64,000 nucleotides of DNA from Thermodesulfatator indicus DSM 15286 (GTDB taxonomy: Bacteria; Desulfobacterota; Thermodesulfobacteria; Thermodesulfobacteriales; Thermodesulfatatoraceae): the NCBI RefSeq assembly GCF_000217795.1, contig NC_015681.1, positions 2,037,244-2,101,243 of the forward strand, given 5' to 3'. Shown piece by piece: positions 16,211 through 26,120 of this stretch (its first letter is position 1; each line of letters opens with the position of its first letter). A model generated the notes under the pieces. The model was not told where the DNA came from and did not search any database. It worked only from the letters and a program-made list of their open reading frames with translations. A program made the translations under genes and the position numbers.

Positions 16211-16630
16211 TTACCTCCCCATTATTTGAAAAATTAGGCGGCGATTACGGGGCCTGTTGTCAAAATCAAGGAGAACGATTTGCTGCCAGGTGCCAAGGAG
16301 AAGACGCGCTTCGGCTACCGGCACCGTAAGACTTGGTTTCATAATGGCCGCCCTTACGTGGGAAAATCCGTTTCCGTCTCCCCAGGCCTTATCGTGCTCG
16401 TAAGGGATGTCTTGCGGGGCGATTTTTTCAAGGGCCCGGCAAAGGTCGCTTAAAACACCGGGCTCGTATTCAATGGTGGTCACTCCGGCGGTTGAGCCTG
16501 GCACATGCACCAGAAGCTGACCCTCGGTTAACCCTGCCTCTTCAACGAATTTTTGGGCCAAGGGCGTTAAGTCGTGTATATCGCAAAATCCTTGAGTTTT
16601 AATGTTGATTTCGTAAGTTTTAATTATCAT
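16211..16630 (-). CDS. YjbQ/UPF0047 family protein
   Basis: A 139-residue protein of the YjbQ family. Typical elements are the opening beta strand, GQLLVHVPGSTAGVTTIEYEP, the HDKAWGDGNGFSHVRAAIMK metal-binding segment with His and Asp, and LLGTWQQIVLLDFDNRPRNR near the end. Family members have been linked to thiamin phosphate synthase activity in E. coli, but the true role is unsettled. It overlaps the fumarase-beta gene upstream (ATGA) and abuts hisD downstream, so all three are one operon. Confidence 0.9.
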   Translation of the reverse strand: MIIKTYEINIKTQGFCDIHDLTPLAQKFVEEAGLTEGQLLVHVPGSTAGVTTIEYEPGVLSDLCRALEKIAPQDIPYEHDKAWGDGNGFSHVRAAIMKPSLTVPVAEARLLLGTWQQIVLLDFDNRPRNRRLIFQIMGR

Positions 16631-17199
16631 GACCTTTCTCCCGCAAGGATTTTAGCCCATTCTTCCTGACTTTCTTCATAAAAATCACGGCCGTGGAGAT
16701 CATTTATGACTACGGCGGGGAAATTTTCTACCCTGAGTTCCAGAAGGGCCTCAGGCCCAAGTTCTTCAAAGGCAAGGGGGCGCACTTCTTTTATGCATTT
16801 TGAAAGATAAGCTCCGGCTCCGCCAAAGGTTGCCAGGTAGATGGCTTTGTGTTTAAGTAACGCTTCTCTCACTTCTCGGGAGCGTTTGCCTTTGCCAATG
16901 GTGGCACAAACTCCCTGAGCGAGCAGGGCAGGGGTGTAAGCATCCATGCGGTACGAAGTGGTGGGCCCGGCAGAGCCAATAGGCTTTCCTGGTGGAGCAG
17001 GGGTTGGCCCAACGTAGTATATACATTGACCGGCGAGAGCCACCGGAAGAGGCTTCCCTTTTTCAAGGAGCTCTAATAACTTACGGTGGGTTTGGTCTCT
17101 AGCGGCAAGGAGTGTGCCGTTAATGGTGACAAAATCTCCGGCGTGAAGTTCTTCTAAGACCCTTTTATCTTTTAGAGGAAAGCTTATCTTCTTTTCCAT
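16627..17199 (-). CDS. Class I fumarase / tartrate dehydratase beta subunit
   Basis: A protein of about 190 residues matching the C-terminal (beta) domain of class I Fe-S fumarases and L-tartrate dehydratases: GDFVTINGTLLAARDQTHRK near residue 20, GPTPAPPGKPIGSAGPTTSYRMD near residue 68, and VINDLHGRDFYE near the end. The Fe-S alpha subunit is not in the window and must be elsewhere. ATG 17199 is chosen; it lies seven bases after TATAAT, so the message could be leaderless, and there is no Shine-Dalgarno. ATG 17208 is an alternative. First gene of the yjbQ-hisD operon. Confidence 0.88.
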   Translation of the reverse strand: MEKKISFPLKDKRVLEELHAGDFVTINGTLLAARDQTHRKLLELLEKGKPLPVALAGQCIYYVGPTPAPPGKPIGSAGPTTSYRMDAYTPALLAQGVCATIGKGKRSREVREALLKHKAIYLATFGGAGAYLSKCIKEVRPLAFEELGPEALLELRVENFPAVVINDLHGRDFYEESQEEWAKILAGERS

Positions 17200-17251
17200 G
17201 GTTCGCATTATAGCGAGCTTGAAAAATAAAGAAAACATAAAGGAGTAAAAA

Positions 17252-18577
17252 ATGAGTAGGAAACCGTTTCGCATAGCCATTGTAGGCCGGCCAAACGTGG
17301 GAAAATCTACGTTATTCAACACCCTTTCTAAAACAAGGAAGGCCCTGGTGGAAAGGTCCCCTGGCGTTACCAGAGATAGAGTTTACGCCCAGGCCGAGAT
17401 TGCTGATCGCAAAGTAACCTTAATTGACACCGGTGGTTTGCTTCCAGGAGATGAAGACCAATTTGCCAGAGAAATTTTTGCCCAGGCGAAAAAGGCCTTA
17501 AAAGAGGCGGATCTTATTCTTTTTGTGGTAGATGGCCAGGCTGGAATTACCCCGGTTGACGAAGAGCTAGCCTCTTTTCTTCATAAACTAGAAAAACCAG
17601 TCATCGTGCTGGTGAACAAGCTTGATGGCCCTCGCCTTGACCAGGTCCTTTCTGACTTTTACGCCCTGGGTTTTGACGAAGTAGTGGGTATTTCGGCCAA
17701 GCATAAGCGCAACCTGGATGAACTGGAAGAAGTTATGGCCAAATATTTACCAGAGGAAACCGAGGAAGAAGACCTGGAAGAAGAAATCGTCAAGCTAGCC
17801 GTGCTTGGCCGGCCCAATGTGGGTAAGAGCTCTCTGGTGAATCGCCTGCTCGGGGAAGAGCGTATGATTGTCTCTGATGTGCCTGGCACCACGCGCGATA
17901 GTGTTGATACTCTTCTTGAGTTGCCTGACGGCCGCAAGTATTTGCTCATTGACACCGCTGGTATTAGGAGGCGCCCACGTATCAAAGAGCGGGTAGAAAA
18001 ATTCAGTGTGGATAAGGCCCTTGAAGCCTTAAGGCGAGCTGACATAGCCCTTATGGTGTTAACCGCTGAGGAAGGTATAACCGATCAAGACCAGAAGATT
18101 CTTTCGCAGATAGACAAGAACCACAAAGGCTGCCTTATCGTGGTGAACAAGTGGGATCTCCTTGACGGCAAAAGGGAAGAGGCCAACGTGCTTATGCAGC
18201 AGATACGCTATGGCGCAAGGTTTGTGCCCTGGGCGCCGATTCTTACGGTTTCGGCAAAGACCGGCCGCCGAGTAAAAGAAATTCTCCCCATAGTTGACGA
18301 GATCTATAAGCAATATTCCACCCGCGTGCCTACCTGGACGGTGAATAAAGCCTTAGAAGAAATAACCCAGGATCACTCTATTTACGCGAGCACAGGAAAA
18401 CGTATTAAGTTTTACTACGGAACCCAGGTGGAAACCCGCCCGCCTACTTTTGTAGTTTTTACCAATTATCCTGACGAGATCCCAAAAAGCTTTGAACGCT
18501 ATCTAAAAAACCGCCTGCGGGAAAAACTTGGCTTTGACAAGAGCCCGGTTAAGGTAATTTTTCGTGAAAAACGATAG
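17252..18577 (+). CDS. der: Ribosome assembly GTPase Der (EngA)
   Basis: A 441-residue protein with two tandem GTPase domains and a C-terminal KH-like domain. G1 motifs are GRPNVGKSTL near residue 12 and GRPNVGKSSL near residue 185; G3 is DTGG and DTAG; G4 is NKLD and NKWD. Der is needed for 50S subunit maturation. The acidic linker (EETEEEDLEEE) between the G domains is typical. AAAGGAG precedes the ATG. It is divergent from the fumarase-beta operon with a 50-base gap. Full length. Confidence 0.97.
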   Translation: MSRKPFRIAIVGRPNVGKSTLFNTLSKTRKALVERSPGVTRDRVYAQAEIADRKVTLIDTGGLLPGDEDQFAREIFAQAKKALKEADLILFVVDGQAGITPVDEELASFLHKLEKPVIVLVNKLDGPRLDQVLSDFYALGFDEVVGISAKHKRNLDELEEVMAKYLPEETEEEDLEEEIVKLAVLGRPNVGKSSLVNRLLGEERMIVSDVPGTTRDSVDTLLELPDGRKYLLIDTAGIRRRPRIKERVEKFSVDKALEALRRADIALMVLTAEEGITDQDQKILSQIDKNHKGCLIVVNKWDLLDGKREEANVLMQQIRYGARFVPWAPILTVSAKTGRRVKEILPIVDEIYKQYSTRVPTWTVNKALEEITQDHSIYASTGKRIKFYYGTQVETRPPTFVVFTNYPDEIPKSFERYLKNRLREKLGFDKSPVKVIFREKR

Positions 18578-18642
18578 TTTTTTTAAACAATGGCTTTAAT
18601 TCGGTAATGTATCAATGGGATCACTAAACAGACAACAATTGA

Positions 18643-18709
18643 GTCATTGCGAGCGAAGCGAAGCAATCCCTGAGACTGCTTCGGCCTCTAACGAGGCCTC
18701 GCAGTGACA
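18643..18709. repeat. Dispersed hairpin repeat in der-purA gap
   Basis: The 320-base der-purA gap has no gene. It contains a hairpin unit whose ends, GTCATTGCGAG (18643-18653) and CTCGCAGTGAC (18699-18709), pair with one wobble. The left arm continues CGAAGCGAAGCAATC, a type of interspersed repeat seen in many unrelated bacterial genomes. A smaller inverted repeat CCCC/GGGG lies near 18785-18825. No other copy is seen in this window. Confidence 0.6.
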
Positions 18710-18885
18710 GCGAAGGTTACTTTGCTTTAGCAATTATGTCAGCGGCAATATTTTGTCGTGTAAAAAACGCTCGGATTAATATTTTCCCCTTGAAAAAAAC
18801 AAAAGGCACGGGGAAATCCCTTAGTTTTTTAAATTTGACTTTTTGTCAGGTCTTAAGTATTTTCCACCGCTGGAATGTATAATAG

Positions 18886-20193
<1,308 letters not shown>

Positions 20194-20195
20194 GT

Positions 20196-21590
20196 ATGAA
20201 AGAACGAGTCCTTATAGCCAATAGGGGGGAAATAGCCCTGCGCATAATGGAGGCCTGTGAGGCCCTGGGCATAGATTATGTTGCGGTCTATGCACCTGGA
20301 GACGAACAAAGCCTTCACGTGAAGCTTCCTAAAGCTAAAGGGAAGCCCTGTTTTCGTATTTCCAGTTATCGAGATGCCAATGACATTTTGGCCGTGGCTG
20401 ATGAGGCCAAGTGTACGGCCATTCATCCGGGATACGGCTTTTTTTCTGAAGATTTCCGTTTTGCCCGCCGGGTAGTGAAGCGCAATAACCCCCTTATTTT
20501 TATTGGCCCGCGTTGGGAGGTAATTCGCGATCTTGGTCATAAGCTCATGGCCAAGCAGGTGGCCAATGAAATAGGCGTTCCGGTAATCCCGGGGACTATT
20601 AATCCCGTCTATAACGAAATAGAAGCTGAGGCCAAGGCTGAAGAGCTTTTCCTCTGGCAGGAAGAGCAGGGTTTTGAGCCGCGTATCTTGATTAAGGCCG
20701 CCGCCGGTGGTGGCGGTATGGGCATTGAAGAGGTTGATAACCTTGATATGGTGCGTCCGGTTTTTCGGCGTATCCGTGCCTACGCCAAGAGGCTTTTTGG
20801 AGACGATGGCGTCCTTATTGAGGTCTTTATCAGGGATTTTCATCATATTGAGCTTCAGGTGCTTGGTAATCAATTTGGTGAGCTAGTCCACTTTGGTACC
20901 AGAAATTGCACTATTCAGGTGCACCGTCAGAAGCGTATAGAAGTAGCTCCTGGCTTTGATCCAGCCTACACTGACTACCCCTTTGACGCGGAAAAGGTGC
21001 TTGAAAGCATTGTTAATCATTCCCTTAAGCTTGCAGCGCATGTGGGTTATGATAGCGTTGGCACCTGGGAGTGGCTGGTTACCCGCGATGGTAAGCACTA
21101 CTTTATGGAAGTAAATACCCGCATCCAGGTAGAAAACGAAATTTCAGCCCGTATAAGCCGCATAAAAGGCAAAGAGCCTAATCTTTTAATGGAGCAAATC
21201 CGAGCGGCCTTTGGTGAAAAGCTTGGTTATAAACAAAAGGACATCTCTTTTGAAGGCACAAGCATTGAATTTCGCTTGATTGCCGAAGACGTGAAGCGGG
21301 GTTTTAAGCCCCTTTCTGGCACTATTACCAGGTTTGAATATCCTGAGCGTGAGTGGCTGCGAGTGCGCACCCACGTGCCCCAAGATGAGCCTTATCGTAT
21401 TCCAACGGAGTTTGACCCGAATCTGGCATTGGGTATCATCTGGGGAAAGGATACTCCTCAAGCCATGGAGCGCGGCTTTGATTTTCTTAATTCTTTAATT
21501 ATTGAAGGAGAGACTGCCCAGGGAGAGCCCTTGGCCACTAACGTGCCGTATCTAAAAGAAAAATTACCACAGATTTTGAAGTTTCTATGA
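20196..21590 (+). CDS. accC: Biotin carboxylase
   Basis: A 464-residue ATP-grasp enzyme that carboxylates biotin using bicarbonate and ATP. The N-terminal domain starts VLIANRGEIALRIM and includes AIHPGYGFFSED; the ATP-binding glycine loop is KAAAGGGGMGIEEV near residue 168; catalytic residues lie in HIELQVLGNQFGELVHFGTR, VEVAPGF and YFMEVNTRIQVENE. Length and domain order match AccC. It is followed by the fused carboxyltransferase with a four-base overlap, so the two form acetyl-CoA carboxylase or a related acyl-CoA carboxylase. The carrier may be the next-but-one gene, though its biotin site is unusual. Confidence 0.92.
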   Translation: MKERVLIANRGEIALRIMEACEALGIDYVAVYAPGDEQSLHVKLPKAKGKPCFRISSYRDANDILAVADEAKCTAIHPGYGFFSEDFRFARRVVKRNNPLIFIGPRWEVIRDLGHKLMAKQVANEIGVPVIPGTINPVYNEIEAEAKAEELFLWQEEQGFEPRILIKAAAGGGGMGIEEVDNLDMVRPVFRRIRAYAKRLFGDDGVLIEVFIRDFHHIELQVLGNQFGELVHFGTRNCTIQVHRQKRIEVAPGFDPAYTDYPFDAEKVLESIVNHSLKLAAHVGYDSVGTWEWLVTRDGKHYFMEVNTRIQVENEISARISRIKGKEPNLLMEQIRAAFGEKLGYKQKDISFEGTSIEFRLIAEDVKRGFKPLSGTITRFEYPEREWLRVRTHVPQDEPYRIPTEFDPNLALGIIWGKDTPQAMERGFDFLNSLIIEGETAQGEPLATNVPYLKEKLPQILKFL

Positions 21591-23827
21591 GAGAATTACA
21601 TCGTTATTTAAACGACCTAATAAATCGCGTAACTTACCTCCAGGACATAAAAGGTGAGGACTGGGAAGGCCTTCCGGCTATACTTTCTGAGCTCAATAGT
21701 CTCAAAGAGAACTTTTATCAAATAGCGGAAAAAAAGTGTCAGGCAAGGCTTGAGGCTATTGACAATCGTTTGACTCTTCTTGAAGAACAGGCAGACAAGA
21801 CCCTTACTCCGTATGAAACTGTTAAAATTGTCAGGAACCCCCAGCGCTTTACCCTGCTGGATATACTGGAAAACGTTTACGACTCTTTCACTGAGCTTGG
21901 TGGTGAAGGTGAGATTAACGTTGATCCGGCGGTAATTTGTGCCCGGGCCATGATTTCTCGCCGCGTGGGAGACAAGATTTACATGCATCAGGTAATTGTC
22001 ATCGGGCACGAAAAGGGCCACGGAGAAGAATTCCGCAATGGCGGAAGTGCCAAACCCTGGGGAAACGAAAAGGCCCTTCGTTATATGCGTGTGGCTGAGA
22101 CCGAAGGCATTCCTATTCACTTCTATGTGTTCACGCCAGGGGCCTTTCCTATTGAAGACTATCCTGGAGCGGCCCAGCAGATAGCGAGAAATCTTTATTT
22201 TATGAGCAAACTTAAGGTTCCTACGGTGGCCTTTATTTCTGAAGGCGGTTCTGGAGGGGCTGAGGCCATAGCCCTTGCTGATGTGCGCCTTATGGCGGCT
22301 TATGGATATTACTCAGTGATAAGCCCTGAGGGCGCGGCGGCCATTGAAGGCAAACTCAAAGAAGGCCAGAGACCGCCGCGAGACCTGGTAGAATTCTGTG
22401 CCCGCCAGCTAAAGATTACAGCCAAGGACAACCTGCGCCTGGGCACTATTGACCGCATTGTTCCTGAACCACCCCTTGGGGCCAGGCGGAATGACTATCA
22501 GTTTTTTAAGCGCCTGCGTTACGAGATGATAAGGGCCACTGATGAGGCGGTTTTGCGTACAAAAAGCCTCAAGGCTTTTCGCAGCTATGCCCTTAAGCGC
22601 AAAAGCGAAGAGGAAAATCCACCTGATGAGTTTGATGTCTATGTACGCTGGGAACTTTCAGACGTAGAAGTAGAAAAGCTCCTTGACCTGCGTTCTAAAA
22701 AATATCGCGAGATAAGTAGGCATGTCCTGGGGCTTAAGAAATCACCCTTAAAAAGCTATATGCAAAAAAGCCAGGATCTCGGGCTTCGCGTTTATCACGA
22801 TCTTCGTTACGGCTTTCTGAAACAAAGTCAGAAGATGATTCAGCGGGTAATGGAAGATATCTCTGGTGAAGGCTTTGCCTTTTTAAAACAGCTAACAGAG
22901 CCCTTAAAGAGCGCCTATGATCTTCTTGGCACTAAAGGCCGTCGTGGTCGGGCCAAGCCGGTGGTAGAAGAGCAGGTTATTGAAGACGTCTCAGAGTTAT
23001 ACGTGAGCCCTCTAGCCCTTGAAGACCGCACGGTTACCTGTCCGAATGCCGAAAAATTTGGTTGCCCGGATATCTGGGTACCTGACCTTTACGGTGAATT
23101 CTGTGGTGTATGCCCCACCTGTGGCTATCACTTTCCCCTTGAGTATCAATGGTACTTGAGTAACGTCTTTGACGCCAATAGCATCAAAGAATTTAACGCC
23201 GATATTGCTTCTCCTAATCCACTTGGCTTTGAAGGCTTTGATAAAAAGTTGGCCCAAGCTCGTAAGAAAACCGGCCGCAATTCAGCTATGATAACCTTTC
23301 AGGCTAAAATAGGTGGCATTTCACTCATAGTGGCCATGCTTATTGCTGATTTCCGTCAGGGCACGGTAGGGGTAGCCGAAGGAGAAAAGTTTATCCAGGC
23401 CTGTGATCGGGCTCGCATAACCAAGCGGCCGTTTCTGGCCTTTATTCACACTACCGGTGGTATCAGGATTCACGAGGGAACCCTTGGGGTTATTCAGATG
23501 CCACGCTGTACCTTGGCGGTGCGTGAATACATAGACGAAGGTGGCCTATATCTCGTGGTCTATGATAATAATTCTTACGCAGGGCCGGTGGCGAGCTTTC
23601 TTGGTTGCTCGCCTTATCAATTTGCCATAAAGTCCACTAGGCTTGGTTTTGCCGGCCCACGAGTAATCAGAGAAACTACGGGTGAAGATATTCCTCCAGA
23701 TTACCACAGTGCGGAAAATGCTTTGCGCCGTGGCCATATCCAGGGGATCTGGGATAGACGAGAAATACGCAAAAAACTTTACGAGGCCCTCCTTACCATG
23801 GGAGGTAAAAATCTCTATTATCGTTAG
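21587..23827 (+). CDS. Fused acetyl-CoA carboxylase carboxyltransferase (alpha then beta)
   Basis: A 746-residue single-chain carboxyltransferase. Residues 1-320 resemble AccA (HRYMRVAE-type segment, FISEGGSGGAEAIALAD, SPEGAAAI). Residues 320-480 are a Lys/Arg-rich helical linker. Residues 480-746 resemble AccD, with a four-plus Cys zinc ribbon around 480-515 (TCPNAEKFGC then CGVCPTCG) and the crotonase-like core PFLAFIHTTGGIRIHEG. The order alpha-beta is the reverse of the beta-alpha order seen when such subunits are adjacent genes. It moves the carboxyl group from biotin to acetyl-CoA. Overlaps accC by four bases. Confidence 0.85.
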   Translation: MRELHRYLNDLINRVTYLQDIKGEDWEGLPAILSELNSLKENFYQIAEKKCQARLEAIDNRLTLLEEQADKTLTPYETVKIVRNPQRFTLLDILENVYDSFTELGGEGEINVDPAVICARAMISRRVGDKIYMHQVIVIGHEKGHGEEFRNGGSAKPWGNEKALRYMRVAETEGIPIHFYVFTPGAFPIEDYPGAAQQIARNLYFMSKLKVPTVAFISEGGSGGAEAIALADVRLMAAYGYYSVISPEGAAAIEGKLKEGQRPPRDLVEFCARQLKITAKDNLRLGTIDRIVPEPPLGARRNDYQFFKRLRYEMIRATDEAVLRTKSLKAFRSYALKRKSEEENPPDEFDVYVRWELSDVEVEKLLDLRSKKYREISRHVLGLKKSPLKSYMQKSQDLGLRVYHDLRYGFLKQSQKMIQRVMEDISGEGFAFLKQLTEPLKSAYDLLGTKGRRGRAKPVVEEQVIEDVSELYVSPLALEDRTVTCPNAEKFGCPDIWVPDLYGEFCGVCPTCGYHFPLEYQWYLSNVFDANSIKEFNADIASPNPLGFEGFDKKLAQARKKTGRNSAMITFQAKIGGISLIVAMLIADFRQGTVGVAEGEKFIQACDRARITKRPFLAFIHTTGGIRIHEGTLGVIQMPRCTLAVREYIDEGGLYLVVYDNNSYAGPVASFLGCSPYQFAIKSTRLGFAGPRVIRETTGEDIPPDYHSAENALRRGHIQGIWDRREIRKKLYEALLTMGGKNLYYR

Positions 23828-23832
23828 GGCTT

Positions 23833-24489
23833 ATGGCACTTGATAATCGTAAAATAGACGAACTTTTAAGGTCTTTTAAGGCTAATCCTTACCGAGTTTT
23901 TGTGGTAGGGGCTCCGCACACTGGCTATATTCGTGAATTTCTGGTCAAAGAGGGAGACGAAGTCAAAGGCTCTTCTGGTAAATGGCTTGAAAAGCCGGGG
24001 ACTCCGCTTTTTGTGCTTGAACGCGAAAGAAACCCCAAGACCATTAGAGCCAAGGTTAGTGGGGTGGTCTCTAAAATAAATCAGGATCTTCAGGGGAAAT
24101 TCGTTGAGGCCTTTGAGCCTGTTTTGGAAATAAAGCATCCTTTAAGCCAGAAAGAAATTATCGCTGAGATTTTGCGTGAAGCCTTACACATTGTAAAGGC
24201 CCCTGAAAAAGCCCGCTATTTTATCAGCCCGGAACTTGCCCAAAGGATTGAAAAAGAGGGCGAAGGTCGGGTGGTGGTAAAACCCGGTGACGAGCTTGCC
24301 ATTATGTATTTCATGAAAAGAGAGACTCCTATTCTCCACGAAGGGCCGCCCATGGTGGTTTTTCGGGTGTTTTTTAGCCGCGGCCAGATGGTAGAGCAGG
24401 GAGAGCCGCTCTTCGGCCTATGTACTGAAAAAGAAAGGCCTTACTTGGAAAAACTTATAGCCCGTGTGAAGGAAGAGTGGAAGAGTTAA
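23833..24489 (+). CDS. Biotinyl/lipoyl-fold protein with atypical attachment site
   Basis: A 218-residue protein downstream of accC and the carboxyltransferase. Residues 20-100 have a biotinyl-domain pattern (GAPHTGYIREFLVKEGDEV, then AKVSGVVSKI and VLEIKHPL), but at the hairpin where MKM is expected it has ERERNPKTI with no matching Lys. A second possible half-domain near residues 150-195 holds FMKRETPI, the only MK-type candidate, followed by GQMVEQGEPLFGL. It may be the carrier subunit (BCCP) in an unusual form or a non-biotinylated scaffold. Position in the operon supports a carboxylase role. Confidence 0.6.
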   Translation: MALDNRKIDELLRSFKANPYRVFVVGAPHTGYIREFLVKEGDEVKGSSGKWLEKPGTPLFVLERERNPKTIRAKVSGVVSKINQDLQGKFVEAFEPVLEIKHPLSQKEIIAEILREALHIVKAPEKARYFISPELAQRIEKEGEGRVVVKPGDELAIMYFMKRETPILHEGPPMVVFRVFFSRGQMVEQGEPLFGLCTEKERPYLEKLIARVKEEWKS

Positions 24490-24496
24490 ATTAAAG

Positions 24497-25369
24497 TTAG
24501 ATAAAAGTCATATCTACCCAATACTTTGTTTTTTTACTTTTTCGTTTTCTTTTGATCCCGAGAAATCTCTTTAACTTTAAGGCCGCACTTTCTACAAAAC
24601 CTTTGCTCCCTATTGCTAGACCTTCTGTAAAAGAACTGACTCTTTGCCGGAAGATTTTGCCTGTCCCTCTTTCCGCTGTCCCTCTTTCCGGCTCGTCAAG
24701 CCCACCTTTGCCGTAAACAAATTTCCGATAAAGCCTGAAGCGCTCTTTTTCTGATTTGTTAGCATAGGACGGAAGGCCGATATCAAGCGTCAAAAAAGTT
24801 TTGCCTGTCCCTTTTTTTGCTCTGTATCCCAGCGAGCACCAGCGATAGTCTTCTGGCTTTTCTACAATTCCTGCCCGCACCGGGTTTAACTCTATGTAAG
24901 CCAGACAATTAAGTAGAGTCTCGCCTGTCTCAATGATGACGGACTTGAACCTGTCAGCCCAGAAATAGCCCTTGCGGTCAACGCGCTTGTTATACCAGCG
25001 TGAAAAGCGCTGTTTGATGTCCTGGACGTATCGAGAAAGATTTCCAAGCCTTTTCCGCCATTTTTTGAGCACCTCTTCGTAGAAGAAAATTTTGCGTTTC
25101 TCGCCGTAGTAGAGGCGAATGCGGCGTTTTACTTCTTCGTCAGAGAACTGGTCTTCAGGGAGCATGCGGCAGAGGAGATGGAAATGGTTACCCATAATGG
25201 CGAAGCCATAAACTTCGACGAAATAGACCTGCGAGAGCCAACTAATAAGATGGAGTAAGTGTTCTTTTTCTTCATCGCCGAGGACATCGTGGCCGGGCAA
25301 GGCCGTGCGGGAGATTACATGATAAGCGGCTCGTGGATCATTCATGAAAAAACGTGGGATGCGTGGCAT
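24497..25369 (-). CDS. REP-associated tyrosine transposase (RAYT, Y1_Tnp)
   Basis: A 290-residue Y1 transposase of the HUH superfamily. Visible are the opening RAAYHVISRTALPGHDV, the metal-binding GNHFHLL near residue 63, the Tyr-containing helix RLGNLSRYVQDIKQRFSRWY near residue 115, and YIELNPVRAGIVEKPEDYRW near residue 165. The C-terminal part ending VESAALKLKRFLGIKRKRK is typical. Such genes move REP-like palindromes. The coding sequence itself contains the 12-mer GGGACAGGCAAA twice (24656, 24800) and its leader holds two more. GGAGG precedes the ATG. No flanking inverted ends were found, so this is a domesticated single-copy gene. Confidence 0.88.
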   Translation of the reverse strand: MPRIPRFFMNDPRAAYHVISRTALPGHDVLGDEEKEHLLHLISWLSQVYFVEVYGFAIMGNHFHLLCRMLPEDQFSDEEVKRRIRLYYGEKRKIFFYEEVLKKWRKRLGNLSRYVQDIKQRFSRWYNKRVDRKGYFWADRFKSVIIETGETLLNCLAYIELNPVRAGIVEKPEDYRWCSLGYRAKKGTGKTFLTLDIGLPSYANKSEKERFRLYRKFVYGKGGLDEPERGTAERGTGKIFRQRVSSFTEGLAIGSKGFVESAALKLKRFLGIKRKRKSKKTKYWVDMTFI

Positions 25370-25391
25370 AAGAGACCTCCTAAATTTTTTC

Positions 25392-25450
25392 TTTGCCTGT
25401 CCCTCTTATCGGAACGTATTTGGGAGAGCTAAAAAAATTTTGCCTGTCCC
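25392..25450 (-). repeat. Two copies of the 12-mer GGGACAGGCAAA in RAYT leader
   Basis: The minus strand carries GGGACAGGCAAA at 25439-25450 and 25392-25403, 47 bases apart, in the 300-base gap upstream of the RAYT gene. Flanking A/T runs could pair around them. Eight further exact copies lie in genes at 24656, 24800, 28685, 30610, 32172, 32845, 36703 and 61250 (the last on the plus strand). The rest of the gap shows no gene. Confidence 0.7.
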
Positions 25451-25668
25451 TTCATTGTTAACTAACTGTTACAAACTGTTACAAGATTTTCATATTATTA
25501 GGTATAGCTATGATTCCTCGTGGAAGTTGGAATTATTTTTGCTAAATTTGGCCGTATAAGTGGACTTTTTGATTTATCCCTTTATACTAATAACGGTTAA
25601 AGTAGTGACTTTTACCACCTTTGTGGCGCCTTTTCTTTTAAAGTTTTATCTAGAAAAGGTAGGTGCTT

Positions 25669-26112
25669 ATGTCAATTAAGCCTAGAGTTCCAAAAGTTTG
25701 GCTTTATTTCGTTTCAGGAGTAGTTTGGTTGGCTGTAGGCTCTATTTTGATAGTGCGCTCTTTTTTCTTTGTTCACCAAGCTCATAACATTCTTTACTGG
25801 GTTCTATGGGTGGCAACCTTCATAGCCTCTTGTTTTTTGGGAAGGCGTTTTATGGGTAAAATTGCTTTAAAAAACATAAAGAGACTTGACAATAAAGATC
25901 ATTCTCATCTTTGCTTCTTTGCCTTTCAACCCTGGCGCAGTTATCTTTTAGTAGCCATGATGATGTCTATGGGAATTTTTTTGCGTAAACACCCCTTACC
26001 TTCGCCAGAAATGATTGTTTTATATGCCTTCATGGGAGGGGCGCTTATAAATGCCAGCTGGTTGTATTTTGAAGCAGGGTTCGCTCGAAAAAGGACAGGT
26101 AATACTATTTGA
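25669..26112 (+). CDS. Small integral membrane protein of unknown function
   Basis: A 147-residue protein with about four membrane helices: residues 10-30, 38-58, 82-100 and 108-128. The ATG at 25669 is chosen because AGGTAGG lies just upstream; a GTG two codons earlier is also possible. The last residues are basic and polar (GFARKRTGNTI). It converges with tonB (eight-base gap), so it is not part of that operon. No family is recognised. Confidence 0.65.
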   Translation: MSIKPRVPKVWLYFVSGVVWLAVGSILIVRSFFFVHQAHNILYWVLWVATFIASCFLGRRFMGKIALKNIKRLDNKDHSHLCFFAFQPWRSYLLVAMMMSMGIFLRKHPLPSPEMIVLYAFMGGALINASWLYFEAGFARKRTGNTI

Positions 26113-26120
26113 CCATATTT

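Noticed and set aside
18835-18883. TTGACT and TATAAT before purA as a promoter
   Set aside because: The boxes are about 37 bases apart and the -10 abuts the ribosome site, so the pairing is not credible.
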